Source of the DNA: an uncultured Alphaproteobacteria bacterium
GTDB taxonomy: Bacteria; Pseudomonadota; Alphaproteobacteria; MPNO01; UBA2964
Length of the DNA: 64,000 nt
Direction of reading: 5' to 3'
Assembly (NCBI GenBank): GCA_951812775.1
Contig: OX638326.1
Location: 1,438,335-1,502,334, forward strand
Shown here: positions 36,331 through 45,948 of the stretch, in pieces
How the letters are laid out: each line of letters starts with the position of its first letter
Numbering within the stretch: position 1 is the first letter of the stretch
The notes under the pieces: generated by a model
The model's input: the letters and a program-made list of their open reading frames with translations, nothing else
The model's database searches: none
What the model was told of the DNA's origin: nothing
Program-made: the position numbers and the translations under genes

Positions 36331-36493
36331 AAGTTAGCTTCCTTGTTGTGAAATATCTTGCGTTGATTTCGAATATCGCTTGCTAATAGTTCACATAAAT
36401 GTGAGCTTGCTCGGCAGTATCGACATCGGTCGTGGTTGGCCCCATTTTTGATCACCTGTAACTAAGGTGACACGCGTTGCATTTAAGAGCGTT

Positions 36494-37267
36494 ATGAAAT
36501 CCATCAGATCATATGTAGCCTGCCTGTGTTTGGCCCTGTTCGCCTTTGGGCTGTCAACTAGCGCTGCGCGCTCTGCGGTGTTGTTCGCTGAAACATATGA
36601 CAATATTCGTCTTAACGGCGGTGCCGGAGTCACCCTTACCGGGGACAGGAATGGAACAATCTCAGGAAGTTCCGTCCTCTTTGGCACCTCTCTTTCGACA
36701 ACCAGCCTGGCAAATTACCTCAACATAGACGTTTTTGGCGCCGGCGTTCTATCTGAGGCGACTCAATATAAGGTTACGATTGATGTGGTCGAAGACCGGA
36801 CAACCGGACCAGCAGATAAAGACACACTGGTCGGCATCCAGAACGGAGCTCGATTTCTTACCTCAAACTGGGGTGATAATGGTGGCGGCAGCCATCAGAC
36901 GGCCGAGGCGTCTGTCTCGGCTGGGGCCCTGCAAACACTCTCTGGTTTTGCAAACTTCGTCCCGGCACAAACGAGACTTGGAACGACGGGGGTCGTTTCT
37001 TACTCAGTGTCTTTCGATATTGGTACCATTGACGCTGCCTCATTGCTGTCACCTGTTGCAGTGGGGCCGATCAACACAAGCCAAAACTTCGACGTGACCC
37101 AGGGGCTGACTTTGTCGCTTTTTGGCGCTGACTCGTTCGAAACATATGGCTTTCAGAGTATCTCGGTGACCGTCGAAGACAATGTAGTCCCAGAACCTGG
37201 TTCAATCGCCATTTTCGGCATTGCCCTCATTGGGTTGCGCTGCATACGCCGTCGCGCTGCGGCGTAA
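36494..37267 (+). CDS. PEP-CTERM sorting-domain protein
   Basis: 257 aa. ATG at 36494 gives a signal peptide (MKSIRSYVACLCLALFAFG with an ARS end). The Thr/Ser/Gly-rich middle has no named domain but resembles the 10351-11091 protein in length and in the last strands (YGFQSISVTVED). The sorting signal is VPEPGSIAIFGIALIGLR followed by IRRRAAA. Surface or exopolysaccharide targeting by an exosortase encoded elsewhere is expected. Confidence 0.85.
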   Translation: MKSIRSYVACLCLALFAFGLSTSAARSAVLFAETYDNIRLNGGAGVTLTGDRNGTISGSSVLFGTSLSTTSLANYLNIDVFGAGVLSEATQYKVTIDVVEDRTTGPADKDTLVGIQNGARFLTSNWGDNGGGSHQTAEASVSAGALQTLSGFANFVPAQTRLGTTGVVSYSVSFDIGTIDAASLLSPVAVGPINTSQNFDVTQGLTLSLFGADSFETYGFQSISVTVEDNVVPEPGSIAIFGIALIGLRCIRRRAAA

Positions 37268-37294
37268 ATTCCAACTCCATTTTACAGCCTAGCA

Positions 37295-38075
37295 TCAGTC
37301 AAGAACCTCTTCCGCCACAGCGAGAGCATTGAAGGCCTGGGGAAAGCCGGAATAGGGACCGGTCTGCGCGATGACTTCGAGAATTTCAGTGCGGGAAAGC
37401 CCGACATTAAGGGCCGACCGGAAAAATTTGTTTTGCTGCGACACCAACTCGGTCGCGGTAAACGCCGCGACGGAACAAATCATACGCTGGCGATGGGTGA
37501 TGCCGGGGCGGTTCCAGACCTCGCCATACAGATAATCAATTGCCGTCGCGTAGATACCACTCGCGGCGGATTCCGGCGCGGCATAGCCACCCTCCGACCG
37601 TTCATCATGTAAGGACCGCATGGTTTTCTGGCCCACCACCTCAAGCTCATCGAGATCAACTTCATTTGGGTCAGCTTCTTTAGGGTCAGTTTGGGGTTGC
37701 GATACGCCCTTCTCTTCCAGAACGCCACGAACCACTTGGAGTGAACTCTCCGCTGTGGGAAACCCTGTATACATTGCACAGTGGATCATCACCTCTTGAA
37801 TGAGGCAGGGTGGCATGCCGATGTGCAGCGCCGCCCCGACATAATCGGCAAGCTGTGTCAGGTATTGTTTGGAGGTCAGCGCAGAGAGCGTCGCCAGCAT
37901 CCTGTCCTCCAGCTCCAGACCGGGCCGCGCCCAAACCCGGCCAAACCCGGCCAAACACGATTTCGTCCGTCAGGTTCGCCGCCCCCGGCGCCAGGTCGTC
38001 AGCGATACTCTCTTCCAGCCCCAATCGTTTTCTGATCTCCGCACCGGTCTGGCGCAGCTCCGTTCGTGCCGTCAT
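37295..38075 (-). pseudogene. Tandem-domain carboxymuconolactone decarboxylase-like protein, frameshifted by a 10-bp duplication
   Basis: The N-terminus in frame A (MTARTELRQTGAEIRKRLG to EIVFGRVW) and the rest in frame B (WARPGLELEDR onward) join perfectly if one of two 10-bp units at 37931-37950 is removed. That gives a 256-residue protein with two AhpD/CMD domains: LTSKQYLTQL-EVMIHCAMYTGFPTAES, and then GITHRQRMICSVAAF-TGPYSGFPQAFNAL. As given, the product ends early. Members are peroxidase-like or decarboxylase-like. No activity can be assigned. Confidence 0.78.
37931..37956. repeat. 10-bp tandem duplication causing a frameshift
   Basis: Unit ccaaacccgg at 37931-37940 and 37941-37950, followed by a partial copy to 37956. 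Removing one unit restores the carboxymuconolactone-like frame. Confidence 0.9.
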
Positions 38076-38311
38076 GCTGCCCGTCTCATTTGGCTTCGTC
38101 GTGTCATTCCAACGCTTCCTCAACTCCTGCTAACAGCGAGAGTCTATGCGCCGAGAATGGGGGTGTCCAATGGCACCGAACGACCGCTTTTGGAGATAGA
38201 TGGAGCTAGGGCTTGTCGTTATTTATCGATAAACAGGCATACGCGCGCCATCAAAAAAGGGGCGCAAAGAGGCACCGGTTCGTCCGTCTCTTGATGGTGC
38301 ATTCTCCGGCT

Positions 38312-39016
38312 TTATCGAGCAGCCCGTTTACGCCGGATGACGGTGAGGCCCGCCAGTCCCAAAATCAATAGACCGATCGGTGCCGGAGCCGGAACAGCAG
38401 CAGCCTCCACGGTGATCACATCTGATATTGCGTAGAGCCTCCGAGAGAAGAAATTGGACAGGGTTGTGTCGTTTGTCCAGGTGTTAGATGTGCTGGCGCC
38501 GTTGCCGATGGTCCCTGATCCCGAGCCCAGAGCGGTCGCGGTCGCCGTCCCGGAAATACTGGTTCCGGTCCAAACCGCCTCCGACCCAACGTTCGATGTT
38601 CCATCTTCAAATACATTCAAAGGAGCGTCGAGGGTTCCGTCCCAAAGGTCGGCGTAGTTATCGACTAGCCTCGTGTCATTCACGAGATAAATCGGGATCC
38701 CACCGATACCAATGGAGGTTGACGTGTTATCGATCACATTGACCGTGGCGGTGGATGCGATTGCCGTCCAGGTGGTACCGAGCGCGGCTAATTCCGTCTG
38801 GGTGTTCGCGGAGGCGGTGACGAAGGCGTTATAGTCAGCAATGTTGCTGGACGTGGAATTTCGGCCCGCGGTGGTTAAGAAGACCAGCCGGTATTGTTCA
38901 CCAACGCTGAGGTCTGACGGTACCGTGATGGGTGCGGAAACAACCGAAGATGCTGTCATGCCGAGGACGGCCAGGGTCAGCATGGCGCAGGCCGAAATTG
39001 ATTTAAGTAAAAACAT
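38312..39016 (-). CDS. VPxP-type PEP-CTERM-like surface protein
   Basis: 234 aa from ATG 39016, chosen because it directly starts a signal peptide (MFLLKSISACAMLTLA to SVVSA); upstream extension is unlikely. The C-terminus is AVPAPAPIGLLILGLAG followed by VIRRKRAAR, a sorting tail of the VPxP kind. The body contains FLTTAGRNSTSSNIADYNAF and AALGTTWTAIAST. The partial protein at 63711-64000 has the same YNAFVT and ALGTTWxAxxST blocks, so the two are paralogues. Surface location expected. Confidence 0.8.
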   Translation of the reverse strand: MFLLKSISACAMLTLAVLGMTASSVVSAPITVPSDLSVGEQYRLVFLTTAGRNSTSSNIADYNAFVTASANTQTELAALGTTWTAIASTATVNVIDNTSTSIGIGGIPIYLVNDTRLVDNYADLWDGTLDAPLNVFEDGTSNVGSEAVWTGTSISGTATATALGSGSGTIGNGASTSNTWTNDTTLSNFFSRRLYAISDVITVEAAAVPAPAPIGLLILGLAGLTVIRRKRAAR

Positions 39017-39394
39017 AGAATGGACTCCCGATATAGAGGTAGCTTGTATGTCTTCGAAAATTACGGACTGTGATAATTGTGGGCTGTCGAATTTGGCGGT
39101 GTGACAAGTTGGGGCCCCTACGCCACCGCAGTACCTTTCTGCTCCGCACGGCCAATTAATATTGGCCCAACCCGAAGCACTGCGTTTCACATAGCGCGAA
39201 CGCTCAAGCTAGACGAATAACCCTTCTGTGAATAGGGTTTTTTCGGCAGGCAGGGTTTTATGTAAAGGGACCGCAGATTCTAATTTTCCGCTTGGTTCTT
39301 AATTGAGGCGGTCGTCTTCCGTCAGGTTCGTCGCCCATCCAACAGGCGTCCAACTGTCATCCCAAATTCATGCTGTCGTTTGACCAACCGCGCT
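39017..39394. other. Intergenic region upstream of the surface-protein gene
   Basis: About 380 bases. The only coding-like trace is a short fragment near 39299-39361. No terminator, RNA or sigma-54 site was found. Confidence 0.5.
39299..39361 (-). pseudogene. Possible remnant of an amidohydrolase C-terminus
   Basis: Twenty codons ending in a stop read SWTPVGWATNLTEDDRLN at their end. The tail of the intact amidohydrolase at 40066-41193 is LDLTEEDRLN, so this looks like debris of a related gene. Very short, so weak. Confidence 0.3.
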
Positions 39395-39931
39395 CTATTT
39401 TGTCAGAGGCACGCGGTGGAGCTTCATCGCCATGGCGACCGCTGAGTAGTATCCAAGAAGCGCTAGTACCTCGGCGACCCCTTCGCGACCCAGAAGTTCC
39501 GTCGCTTGATCATAGACCTCATCCGAGCCACCTCCCGGCGCCATAGAAATTTGGCATAGATCATAGACAGCCTTCTCGCGAGCGTCTGGCAGGTCGGGCG
39601 TGCTGTCAGCCTTGATTGCATCCATCGCAGCTTGCGGATAGCCCAGCTCAAGGCAACGCTTTACGTGCGCCGCCTGAACGTAAGTGTCCTGCCAATGTGT
39701 CGCGATGATCACAATGGTCAGTTCGACCTCGCGCTCGGAGAGGGAACCTTTTTTATTGAGGAACGTGCCGGTGGTCTCCATTGCGGCGGCGAGTTTGGGC
39801 GAATGGATCCATATCTTATAGGGCGTGAGCAGCTTTCCGCGCCCAGCCACAAGGTCGTCGAAAACCTTCTGTTGTTCTTCTGTCAGCTCGTCTGCGGGTA
39901 TCTCGCGGATTCGGGTCGGGCCGTCGGTCAT
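39395..39931 (-). CDS. Carboxymuconolactone decarboxylase family protein
   Basis: 178 aa, single AhpD-like domain. EVELTIVIIATHWQDTYVQAAHVKRCLELGYPQAAMDAI carries the helix with the active-site region, here AAH instead of CxxC-H. The later part is SDEVYDQATELLGREGVAEVLALLGYYSAVAMAMKLHRVP. It is probably an AhpD-like hydrolase, peroxidase or decarboxylase of unknown substrate. It lies downstream of an amidohydrolase, cupin and TauD group on the same strand. Confidence 0.85.
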   Translation of the reverse strand: MTDGPTRIREIPADELTEEQQKVFDDLVAGRGKLLTPYKIWIHSPKLAAAMETTGTFLNKKGSLSEREVELTIVIIATHWQDTYVQAAHVKRCLELGYPQAAMDAIKADSTPDLPDAREKAVYDLCQISMAPGGGSDEVYDQATELLGREGVAEVLALLGYYSAVAMAMKLHRVPLTK

Positions 39932-40065
39932 AATGTCCTCTCGGTGTGTTGGCGGGCGAGCGTAGGCGGCGCGAATTCAAGCGTCAATTGCGCATGGCTG
40001 GCGCCCCGACATAACAGGGAACGCCGCATACCCGATACTGCGTGGCGCGACATTGGCCGCAAAAA

Positions 40066-41193
40066 TTAATTCAGGCGATCTTCTTCCGTCAGGTCGAGCT
40101 TGAAGAGATCCATCGCGTTGTCCCATGTGTAGCGGCGGTGCTGCTCTTCAGAAAGCCCATCCAGATGGTGTTCGACGACCTGGCGCGAATGTGGGAAGGT
40201 CATGTTGAAATGCGGATAATCATTTGACCACATGCAGTTCTTTTCGCCCCACCAGGAGAGGAAACGCGTTCCAACATAATCTTCGAGGAAGGTACCGTAG
40301 AAATGCTCTGCGAAGATTTCGCTGGGCTTGCGCTCAATCGGAATTGGGTACGAATTGCGATGACGTTCGAAGTAATAATCCCATTGCTGAAGCAGGAAGG
40401 GAATCCAGCCAATTTCGCTTTCGGCGAGCAGGAATTTGAGTTTGGGATGGCGCTCGAAATAGCCATATAAGATGAAATCAAACAGCGTGTTGGCGGAATC
40501 ATTGGTCTTGGTATTTGGCGAGTCCTTGATCCCTTCAACATTCCGCTTATGCCCGGTTTTCATATAGCCATGCCCGGTCAGGATATGACAGATCACCGGC
40601 TCATCGGCTTCCGCACAGGCCGCGACAATCGGGTCGTAATGTTCTGTGTTGCTGAAGGGCAGTTTCGGATCGGGAACCTGCCAGATCAGGGCGCCCCGCA
40701 TACCTTTGTCAAAGCAACGATGCATTTCCTTGACCGCGCCTTGCGGATCATAAACAGAGATCAGCGGCACACCGATCAGGCGTTTGTGATCGGCGCTGCT
40801 CCAGTCATAGAGCCAGTCATTATACAGCTTGAATGATTCCTGCTGGGTCTCAATGTCATCGATGCCGTAAAGCGCCATGCCGTAATTGGGGAACAGAACT
40901 TCCGCGGCAATGCCGTCATGCTTCTGATCATTCAAACGGTGTTCCGCCTTCAACGCTCCTGACGGCGAGTGCCGGAAGGGCACGTTGGGCAGATGGTCTT
41001 GCAGCCGTTGCGGCAACTCTTTCCACAGCTCATCGGGCTCCATGACATGCGAGTCGATTGAGATCATTCTTGGCATCGTCGCCAATTGATCTTCGGTGAG
41101 ATGAATGCCTTCTACGGTGCGGCGCGGAAAAGTCGCGGCCTGTTCTTCCGACATGCCGGAAAATTTGGAGGCATCTACGGGTAATACGGACAT
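40066..41193 (-). CDS. Amidohydrolase-family protein (ACMSD-like)
   Basis: 375 aa, TIM-barrel amidohydrolase-2 fold. The metal-binding Asp-x-His motif is ISIDSHVMEP. Further His are in VICHILTGHG and the late DYPHFNMTFPHSRQ, where Asp is the likely general base. Members of this subgroup decarboxylate or hydrolyse aromatic or heterocyclic acids. It is followed by a CMD-type gene, as in some aromatic catabolic clusters. Confidence 0.88.
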   Translation of the reverse strand: MSVLPVDASKFSGMSEEQAATFPRRTVEGIHLTEDQLATMPRMISIDSHVMEPDELWKELPQRLQDHLPNVPFRHSPSGALKAEHRLNDQKHDGIAAEVLFPNYGMALYGIDDIETQQESFKLYNDWLYDWSSADHKRLIGVPLISVYDPQGAVKEMHRCFDKGMRGALIWQVPDPKLPFSNTEHYDPIVAACAEADEPVICHILTGHGYMKTGHKRNVEGIKDSPNTKTNDSANTLFDFILYGYFERHPKLKFLLAESEIGWIPFLLQQWDYYFERHRNSYPIPIERKPSEIFAEHFYGTFLEDYVGTRFLSWWGEKNCMWSNDYPHFNMTFPHSRQVVEHHLDGLSEEQHRRYTWDNAMDLFKLDLTEEDRLN

Positions 41194-41213
41194 TTTAAGC
41201 TCCCTGTTTAATC

Positions 41214-41750
41214 TTAATTTTCATTAGCCGCGAAGAACTTGCCTTCGGCGTAAACGCGTTTTTTGGAAGTTTCGCCGTTCTTTTTCGCATCGCCAACTTT
41301 AACCTGTCCATCAGCAAAAGATGTTTTGGCGGTAACGTCCTTGGGCGTACCAAAATGGGTCAGATCGTTGAGGCCGGTTTCGGTACGAACACCGCCACCG
41401 ACTCGCAGCATCACAAGATTTTCTTCCTCGTCTGCTTCGAATTTGTACTTGGCGTTCTTTGGCAGCATTACGCCTTCATATTTGCCGACCACCTGGGTGC
41501 GGCCTTCGTCAAAGGTGAAGGTTGCCTTGCCCTGCAGGATGATGAAGGCGTGGTCTTCACTGGCGTGGGAATGCAGCGCATTTTCGCCGCCGCTGGCATA
41601 GACCTTGAGATTTACCCAGAGATTCTCGGCCGTGGCCAGCGGGTCATATATTGTCCCCTGTTCCAGGAGCGGCGTATCACGAAGCGAGAACAAAACCTCT
41701 TTGTCGGTCGCGATATTCGGCTTTCTTTCGTAAATCGTCGTACCATCCAT
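41214..41750 (-). CDS. Cupin-domain protein
   Basis: 178 aa. Cupin motif 1 is SGGENALHSHASEDHAFIILQGKATFTFDEG with the H-x-H...E ligands. Motif 2 is EGVMLPKNAKYKFEADEEENLVML, where the usual His is replaced in this family. It probably binds a divalent metal or acts as a small dioxygenase-like or isomerase enzyme. It is located between the TauD dioxygenase and the amidohydrolase on the same strand. Confidence 0.82.
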   Translation of the reverse strand: MDGTTIYERKPNIATDKEVLFSLRDTPLLEQGTIYDPLATAENLWVNLKVYASGGENALHSHASEDHAFIILQGKATFTFDEGRTQVVGKYEGVMLPKNAKYKFEADEEENLVMLRVGGGVRTETGLNDLTHFGTPKDVTAKTSFADGQVKVGDAKKNGETSKKRVYAEGKFFAANEN

Positions 41751-41833
41751 TGGATGAACTCCCCGTTATATATTCTTTGAGAAATTAATAGCTCTCACGA
41801 ACCGCCGGTGCAACTGACGCCCAGTGAACCCCT

Positions 41834-42676
41834 TTATTCCGCCCGGGGTCGCTCGGTGCCGCCGACAAACATGCGGAAGCCGAGCCGCTCATTCGGCCAG
41901 TAATCCCAGATCGCGTAGTGCTGGACGGCGCGATTGTCCCAGCACGCGATTGAATGATTGGTCCAGTTAAACCGCATCATCCAGTTCGGTCGCTGCGTAT
42001 GTTGATACAGGAATTCCAGGATATGGCGGCTCTCATCTTCCGGGACGTCGTTTATATGGCTGGTAAAGTTGGGATTGACGTACAGCACCTTGCGACCACT
42101 TTCCGGATGAACTGTGACCATCGGATGCTCCGCGACCAGATGGGTCTCTTTATTGTCCTTGGTCAGCTTCGCGTCGAAGGCCTTCCCCGCCGTATGGGTC
42201 GCTGTCTTGCCCTCAAGGTAGGCCTTCATGCTGGGGCTCAGCTCGTCATAGGCCTTGGCGGCAGACAGGAACATGGTGTTGCCGCCACCATCCGGCGGGA
42301 TGATTTGCTGGTAGAGGACGCTGTACATCGGTGGAACCTCGGCGCAGCTCTGATCCGAATGCCATGTTTCCCCCGAAATACGCGCTGAATCCTTGTTGAA
42401 ATACTGTTTGCGCAGCGCCGAGTAACCATCGACCGGTTTGGAAGCCGTACTCTTGCCCCCGGCATGAACGTGAGGTTCGCCAAAATAGCGGACAAACCGG
42501 TCATGCGATTCCGGATTAAGCTCCTGATCGCGGAAGAAAACCACGCCATGCGCATTAATAGCGTTGCGAATGTCCTCGACTTCCGCCTCAGATAGCGGCT
42601 CCGTTAAATCAACATTACCAATTTCAGCGCCGACGTGCGGGCTCGATTTTGTGACAGTGATATGGTTGTAACTCAT
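41834..42676 (-). CDS. TauD/TfdA-family Fe(II)/2-oxoglutarate dioxygenase
   Basis: 280 aa from ATG 42676 (AGAGGA 10 nt upstream; the ATG at 42685 is too close to it). It has the double-stranded beta-helix fold of the taurine dioxygenase family. GAEIGNVDLTEPLSEAEV is the N-terminal start. The iron motif is TWHSDQSCAEVP (HxD) and the third His is in NRAVQHYAIWDYWP. The 2-oxoglutarate-binding Arg is likely in LGFRMFVGG. Substrate unknown (sulphonates, aryloxy acids and hypotaurine are known for the family). Confidence 0.9.
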   Translation of the reverse strand: MSYNHITVTKSSPHVGAEIGNVDLTEPLSEAEVEDIRNAINAHGVVFFRDQELNPESHDRFVRYFGEPHVHAGGKSTASKPVDGYSALRKQYFNKDSARISGETWHSDQSCAEVPPMYSVLYQQIIPPDGGGNTMFLSAAKAYDELSPSMKAYLEGKTATHTAGKAFDAKLTKDNKETHLVAEHPMVTVHPESGRKVLYVNPNFTSHINDVPEDESRHILEFLYQHTQRPNWMMRFNWTNHSIACWDNRAVQHYAIWDYWPNERLGFRMFVGGTERPRAE

Positions 42677-42886
42677 CACCTTCATTCCTCTGTATTAGCG
42701 AATGGCATAATGGCAGAACATAACATTCTATAATGTGAGATCAAAATTCTGTGGCACATAAATATGCTCGCCACGTAATCGCCAATATGCAGTGACAAAA
42801 GGGTTTTACATGGATAACAGGGATATTCTCCCTTAATCTGAATAAATAGCCCGCTTAGCGCACCGGCAGTCCAAAAGGAAACCTTC

Positions 42887-43570
42887 ATGATACAACAGAT
42901 AAAATCCACCATCGTTGTTTTTTCCATAGTTGCCTTCGCTATAACGGTAACTGTCAGCGCCTTCGCGAACCACCGACCGGAGCACAACCCGCCGGGACAC
43001 TCCAAAGGCCAGAAAAAGTTTCACAACAAATCATACGGAAAACCGAATAATGCGAGACGCGGCGGTCCACCATCATGGGTACCTGCCTGGGGCACCCGAA
43101 AGGGTAAAAAGGTTCGCTACGAAAAGAATGGTGTGGAACATGAAGCGGGTGGGAACGATCTGGTCAAAATCCCGACCGCGGGCATCGGACAGTGTGACCG
43201 CGAAGTCATAGGCGCAATTCTGGGCAGCGTGGTCGGTACAGCTGTCGGTTCAAATATCAGAAGTGGAAGCGGAAAAAAACTCGCGACTATTGGCGGTTCG
43301 ATTATTGGCGGCAGCATTGGCCGTACAATGGACGAGGCCGATCAGAATTGCGTCGGACAGGTTCTGGAACGGACCCCCAACGGCAAGACCGTTATCTGGA
43401 ATAATCCTGACCGAAATGGTCAGTACAAGGTCACCCCGACGCGCACCTATCAAACCCGCGCCGGTACCTATTGCCGTGAATACAAAACACAGATTGTCAT
43501 TGGTGGCCACTTACAAAATGCCTTCGGCAAGGCCTGTCGCCAGTCCGATGGAAGCTGGAAAAAGATTTAA
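42887..43570 (+). CDS. Secreted glycine-zipper 2TM-domain protein
   Basis: 227 aa. The signal peptide ends in AFANH after a hydrophobic start. The linker is basic (HKSKGQKKFHNKS). A glycine zipper GAILGSVVGTAVGSNI and ATIGGSIIGGSIGRTMDEADQNC spans residues ~105-150, as in outer-membrane 17-kDa-type lipoproteins (RcnB or Rick_17kDa families). Expected in the outer membrane or envelope. Cys residues (GQCDRE, QNCVGQ, YCREYK, KACRQ) may pair. Divergent from TauD. Confidence 0.8.
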   Translation: MIQQIKSTIVVFSIVAFAITVTVSAFANHRPEHNPPGHSKGQKKFHNKSYGKPNNARRGGPPSWVPAWGTRKGKKVRYEKNGVEHEAGGNDLVKIPTAGIGQCDREVIGAILGSVVGTAVGSNIRSGSGKKLATIGGSIIGGSIGRTMDEADQNCVGQVLERTPNGKTVIWNNPDRNGQYKVTPTRTYQTRAGTYCREYKTQIVIGGHLQNAFGKACRQSDGSWKKI

Positions 43571-43631
43571 AGACGATAGTGCTCGTGATCCAATAGTTCA
43601 GACATGGTCAGGGCGACTTGTGCCCGCCCCC

Positions 43632-44528
43632 CTAAACTTCCATCAAATCCTCGGCGATGACGACTTCACCGGCGTAGTGTTTCCGAACTTCTTCTGCCCA
43701 GGGTTCATAGTCATCACCGTCGGCGCGGCGGGTGAGATGTGACAGCACCACCTTTTTAATACCGGCCTGGGTTGCCATTTCACCGATCTTGACCAGGTCC
43801 ATATGGCCCATCGTCGCCTGACGCATGATGCCTTCCTGCTCGGCCTCACTCATCGCCTGCCAGCGACCATCTTTGATCATTACATCCCGGCGATCGTCGC
43901 AGGACGATGTCTCTGTGATCAGGATATCTGCCCCTGTTGCCAGTTCGGTAACGTCCTCACTGAAACCGGTATCGCCGGTAAACACAATCACGCGATCTGG
44001 TGTCTCGATCCGATAGGAGTAGGACTTATAAAGTCCAGCGGCGTCTCCCTGATGAAAACTGAAATGCGTATTTTCTGTCGTGAAGACGCGAATATTGTCA
44101 TCTTCAAAAATTTTGCCAACACCGACATCGTGACCGAAAAACATTTTATCCAGCGGGATTGAACGCCCGCCATCCGCGATGCGGATATCCGCGCTTATAC
44201 TGCACAGGCTTACCGTGGCATCGACCAGCTCTTTGGTACGCGGCGGTCCATAGACATTGATCGGGTCCGTGCGGTGCCCATCCCACGCCAATGACATCAG
44301 CGTTCCAAGTCCCGCGGTGTGATCATCATGATGATGCGTGAGGAATATCGTTCCAATATCGCGCACCGTCGCCCCGGCCCGCGCCAGTCGCCGTGCCACA
44401 CCGTCGCCAGCATCAATCACATAGTAAGTGTCGTTTACGGTCAAAAGGTGCGAGGTCTGCGCACGATGCGGTGTTAAAGAGGGCCCCGCTGAGGTGCCAA
44501 GAATGATCAGTGACGATGGTTCTGACAT
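43632..44528 (-). CDS. MBL-fold metallo-hydrolase
   Basis: 298 aa. The HxHxDH motif is FLTHHHDDHTAGLGTL with the upstream Asp in YYVIDAGDGVA. VIVFTGDTGFSEDVTEL gives the bridging Asp and VVLSHLTR the last His. The layout resembles RNase Z-like arylsulphatase, phosphodiesterase or lactonase-type proteins. It abuts the CmcJ-type gene with no gap. Substrate unknown. Confidence 0.88.
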   Translation of the reverse strand: MSEPSSLIILGTSAGPSLTPHRAQTSHLLTVNDTYYVIDAGDGVARRLARAGATVRDIGTIFLTHHHDDHTAGLGTLMSLAWDGHRTDPINVYGPPRTKELVDATVSLCSISADIRIADGGRSIPLDKMFFGHDVGVGKIFEDDNIRVFTTENTHFSFHQGDAAGLYKSYSYRIETPDRVIVFTGDTGFSEDVTELATGADILITETSSCDDRRDVMIKDGRWQAMSEAEQEGIMRQATMGHMDLVKIGEMATQAGIKKVVLSHLTRRADGDDYEPWAEEVRKHYAGEVVIAEDLMEV

Positions 44529-45807
44529 TTAAAAGAACACGTAGGAGCGGACAACAACGTTCTTGCGGCACGGCGCATCGGCAGGCGCCGTCGGGTCTTC
44601 GCAGGCTGCGTGAAAGGACCAGCGCGACACCGAGCCGTCGGTAACACTGTCATAGCATTTCAGCATCGAGACCTCGGTCGGTTTCTGCTGCGGAAACCAG
44701 TACCACTCGTGATCGGGGCTGTAGGTAAACCGGGTGGTCTCGCCAACCCGGTCATCATATATCCGGTAATTATTGATATAGGGCTGATCGGCGAAGGACG
44801 GCCATGCGCAGAGCACGAACGGGTATTGTCCGACCGGTTCCATCGGCTTGGCCAGGTTGATGGACACAAAGCGTCGCGACATTTTTTCGTCGGCTTCTGC
44901 CTCCGTATAGTGCTGTTGTCGCCCGAAATTCCGGAGATTCTTCGTCAATAACTCGCGGCACCGCACACGGCCACTATTATCATTGAGATCGTTATGTACG
45001 CGGTTGGAATAGTTGGCATTCACGCCGGGGTTTTTAGCATCCCGATCTTCCGTGTGATCGCCGGCATAGTCCTTGTCAAAGACATCGTGGTTATAGACCA
45101 GCGCATCAGTCGCCTCCGGGAAGAAATCCAGCAGAAGCTTTTTCAATCTCAGGATAAAAGACACGCTCGACCTCCGCTGAATCATAAACGTTTTTAAGTT
45201 TTGACTCACAATGCGCCACGGCCAAACCAAGCTTGTCCATACATTCTGGGCTGCTCGGCGAAATTCCGGGATGATAGTCTTCAATACGGCGCGCGTCGCG
45301 CATCACGCTTGGGAAAAACAAATTGTAGCGCTTGTTGTTTTCCTCAGCGCGGCGCAAAATTTTTGCCTTGTCCGCCTGTGCCGGGTCACGCCATAGCCTG
45401 TTAGACCGCACGACGGAATAGGTCGGGCGTTCATACACGGTGTAGGCCAGGGGAATGGCGATGCCACCTTCGGGGGCTTCAATATTGTTATCGCGGATAA
45501 AATTGAGGCATTCTTCGTAGCCGCGAAACCCGATCCCCCATTCGGTTTCGATCGGACCGGGCGGGACATTTTCCAGCATCTCAATAACCCGTTCGCCTTC
45601 ACCCTCTGTGGCAAGGGCAAGCGCGTCTTCAATAGCCTTGGATGTCCCGGCATCCCCATCGCGATCAAAGGAATAGTAGGACAGCCCGCCATTTGAGGCG
45701 ACTGGCGGTGGTTGCCCTTCAGTAAGTTGAAGCGGTGGCACATAGGTCGTTGACGGCACGGTGCTATTCTCCGACTGCGGACTGGCTGTCCCTTCAATAT
45801 GATCCAT
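44529..45807 (-). pseudogene. CmcJ/NvfI-family oxidoreductase, frameshifted in a 5-A run
   Basis: The N-terminal frame (45807 to VFYPEIEKASAGF) and the C-terminal frame (from KLLLDFFPEATDALV) join if one base of the T run 45139-45143 (A-run on the coding strand) is removed, giving about 425 residues. C-terminal family features are RFVSINLAKPMEP, TTRFTYSPDHEWYWFPQQ and LKCYDSVTDG with HAACEDPTAPADAP. The family includes 2-oxoglutarate-dependent oxygenases. The N-terminal ~200 residues are an extra region of unknown kind. A sequencing slip is a simple alternative. Confidence 0.75.
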
Positions 45808-45948
45808 GGCAATTCCCCCTTTGAACCAACTCTAGCGCGATGCCTGTCACCGGAAAATGTAAATTTTAAAAGTCTGGTTCAATTCACCGTTTTTAGTAGC
45901 CTGCCATCAGGGTAGCATGATTCAACAATCACACTGAAAGAGGCTGCC

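Noticed and set aside
36436-36452. Sigma-54-like site before the PEP-CTERM gene at 36494
   Set aside because: TTGGCCCC then TTGAT has GG-N10-GA, not GC, and lies only 42 nt from the start, unlike the 61-nt spacing of the other two.
39299-39361. A functional small gene
   Set aside because: Only 20 codons, no start codon or ribosome-binding site; its tail resembles an amidohydrolase C-terminus, so listed only as a possible remnant.
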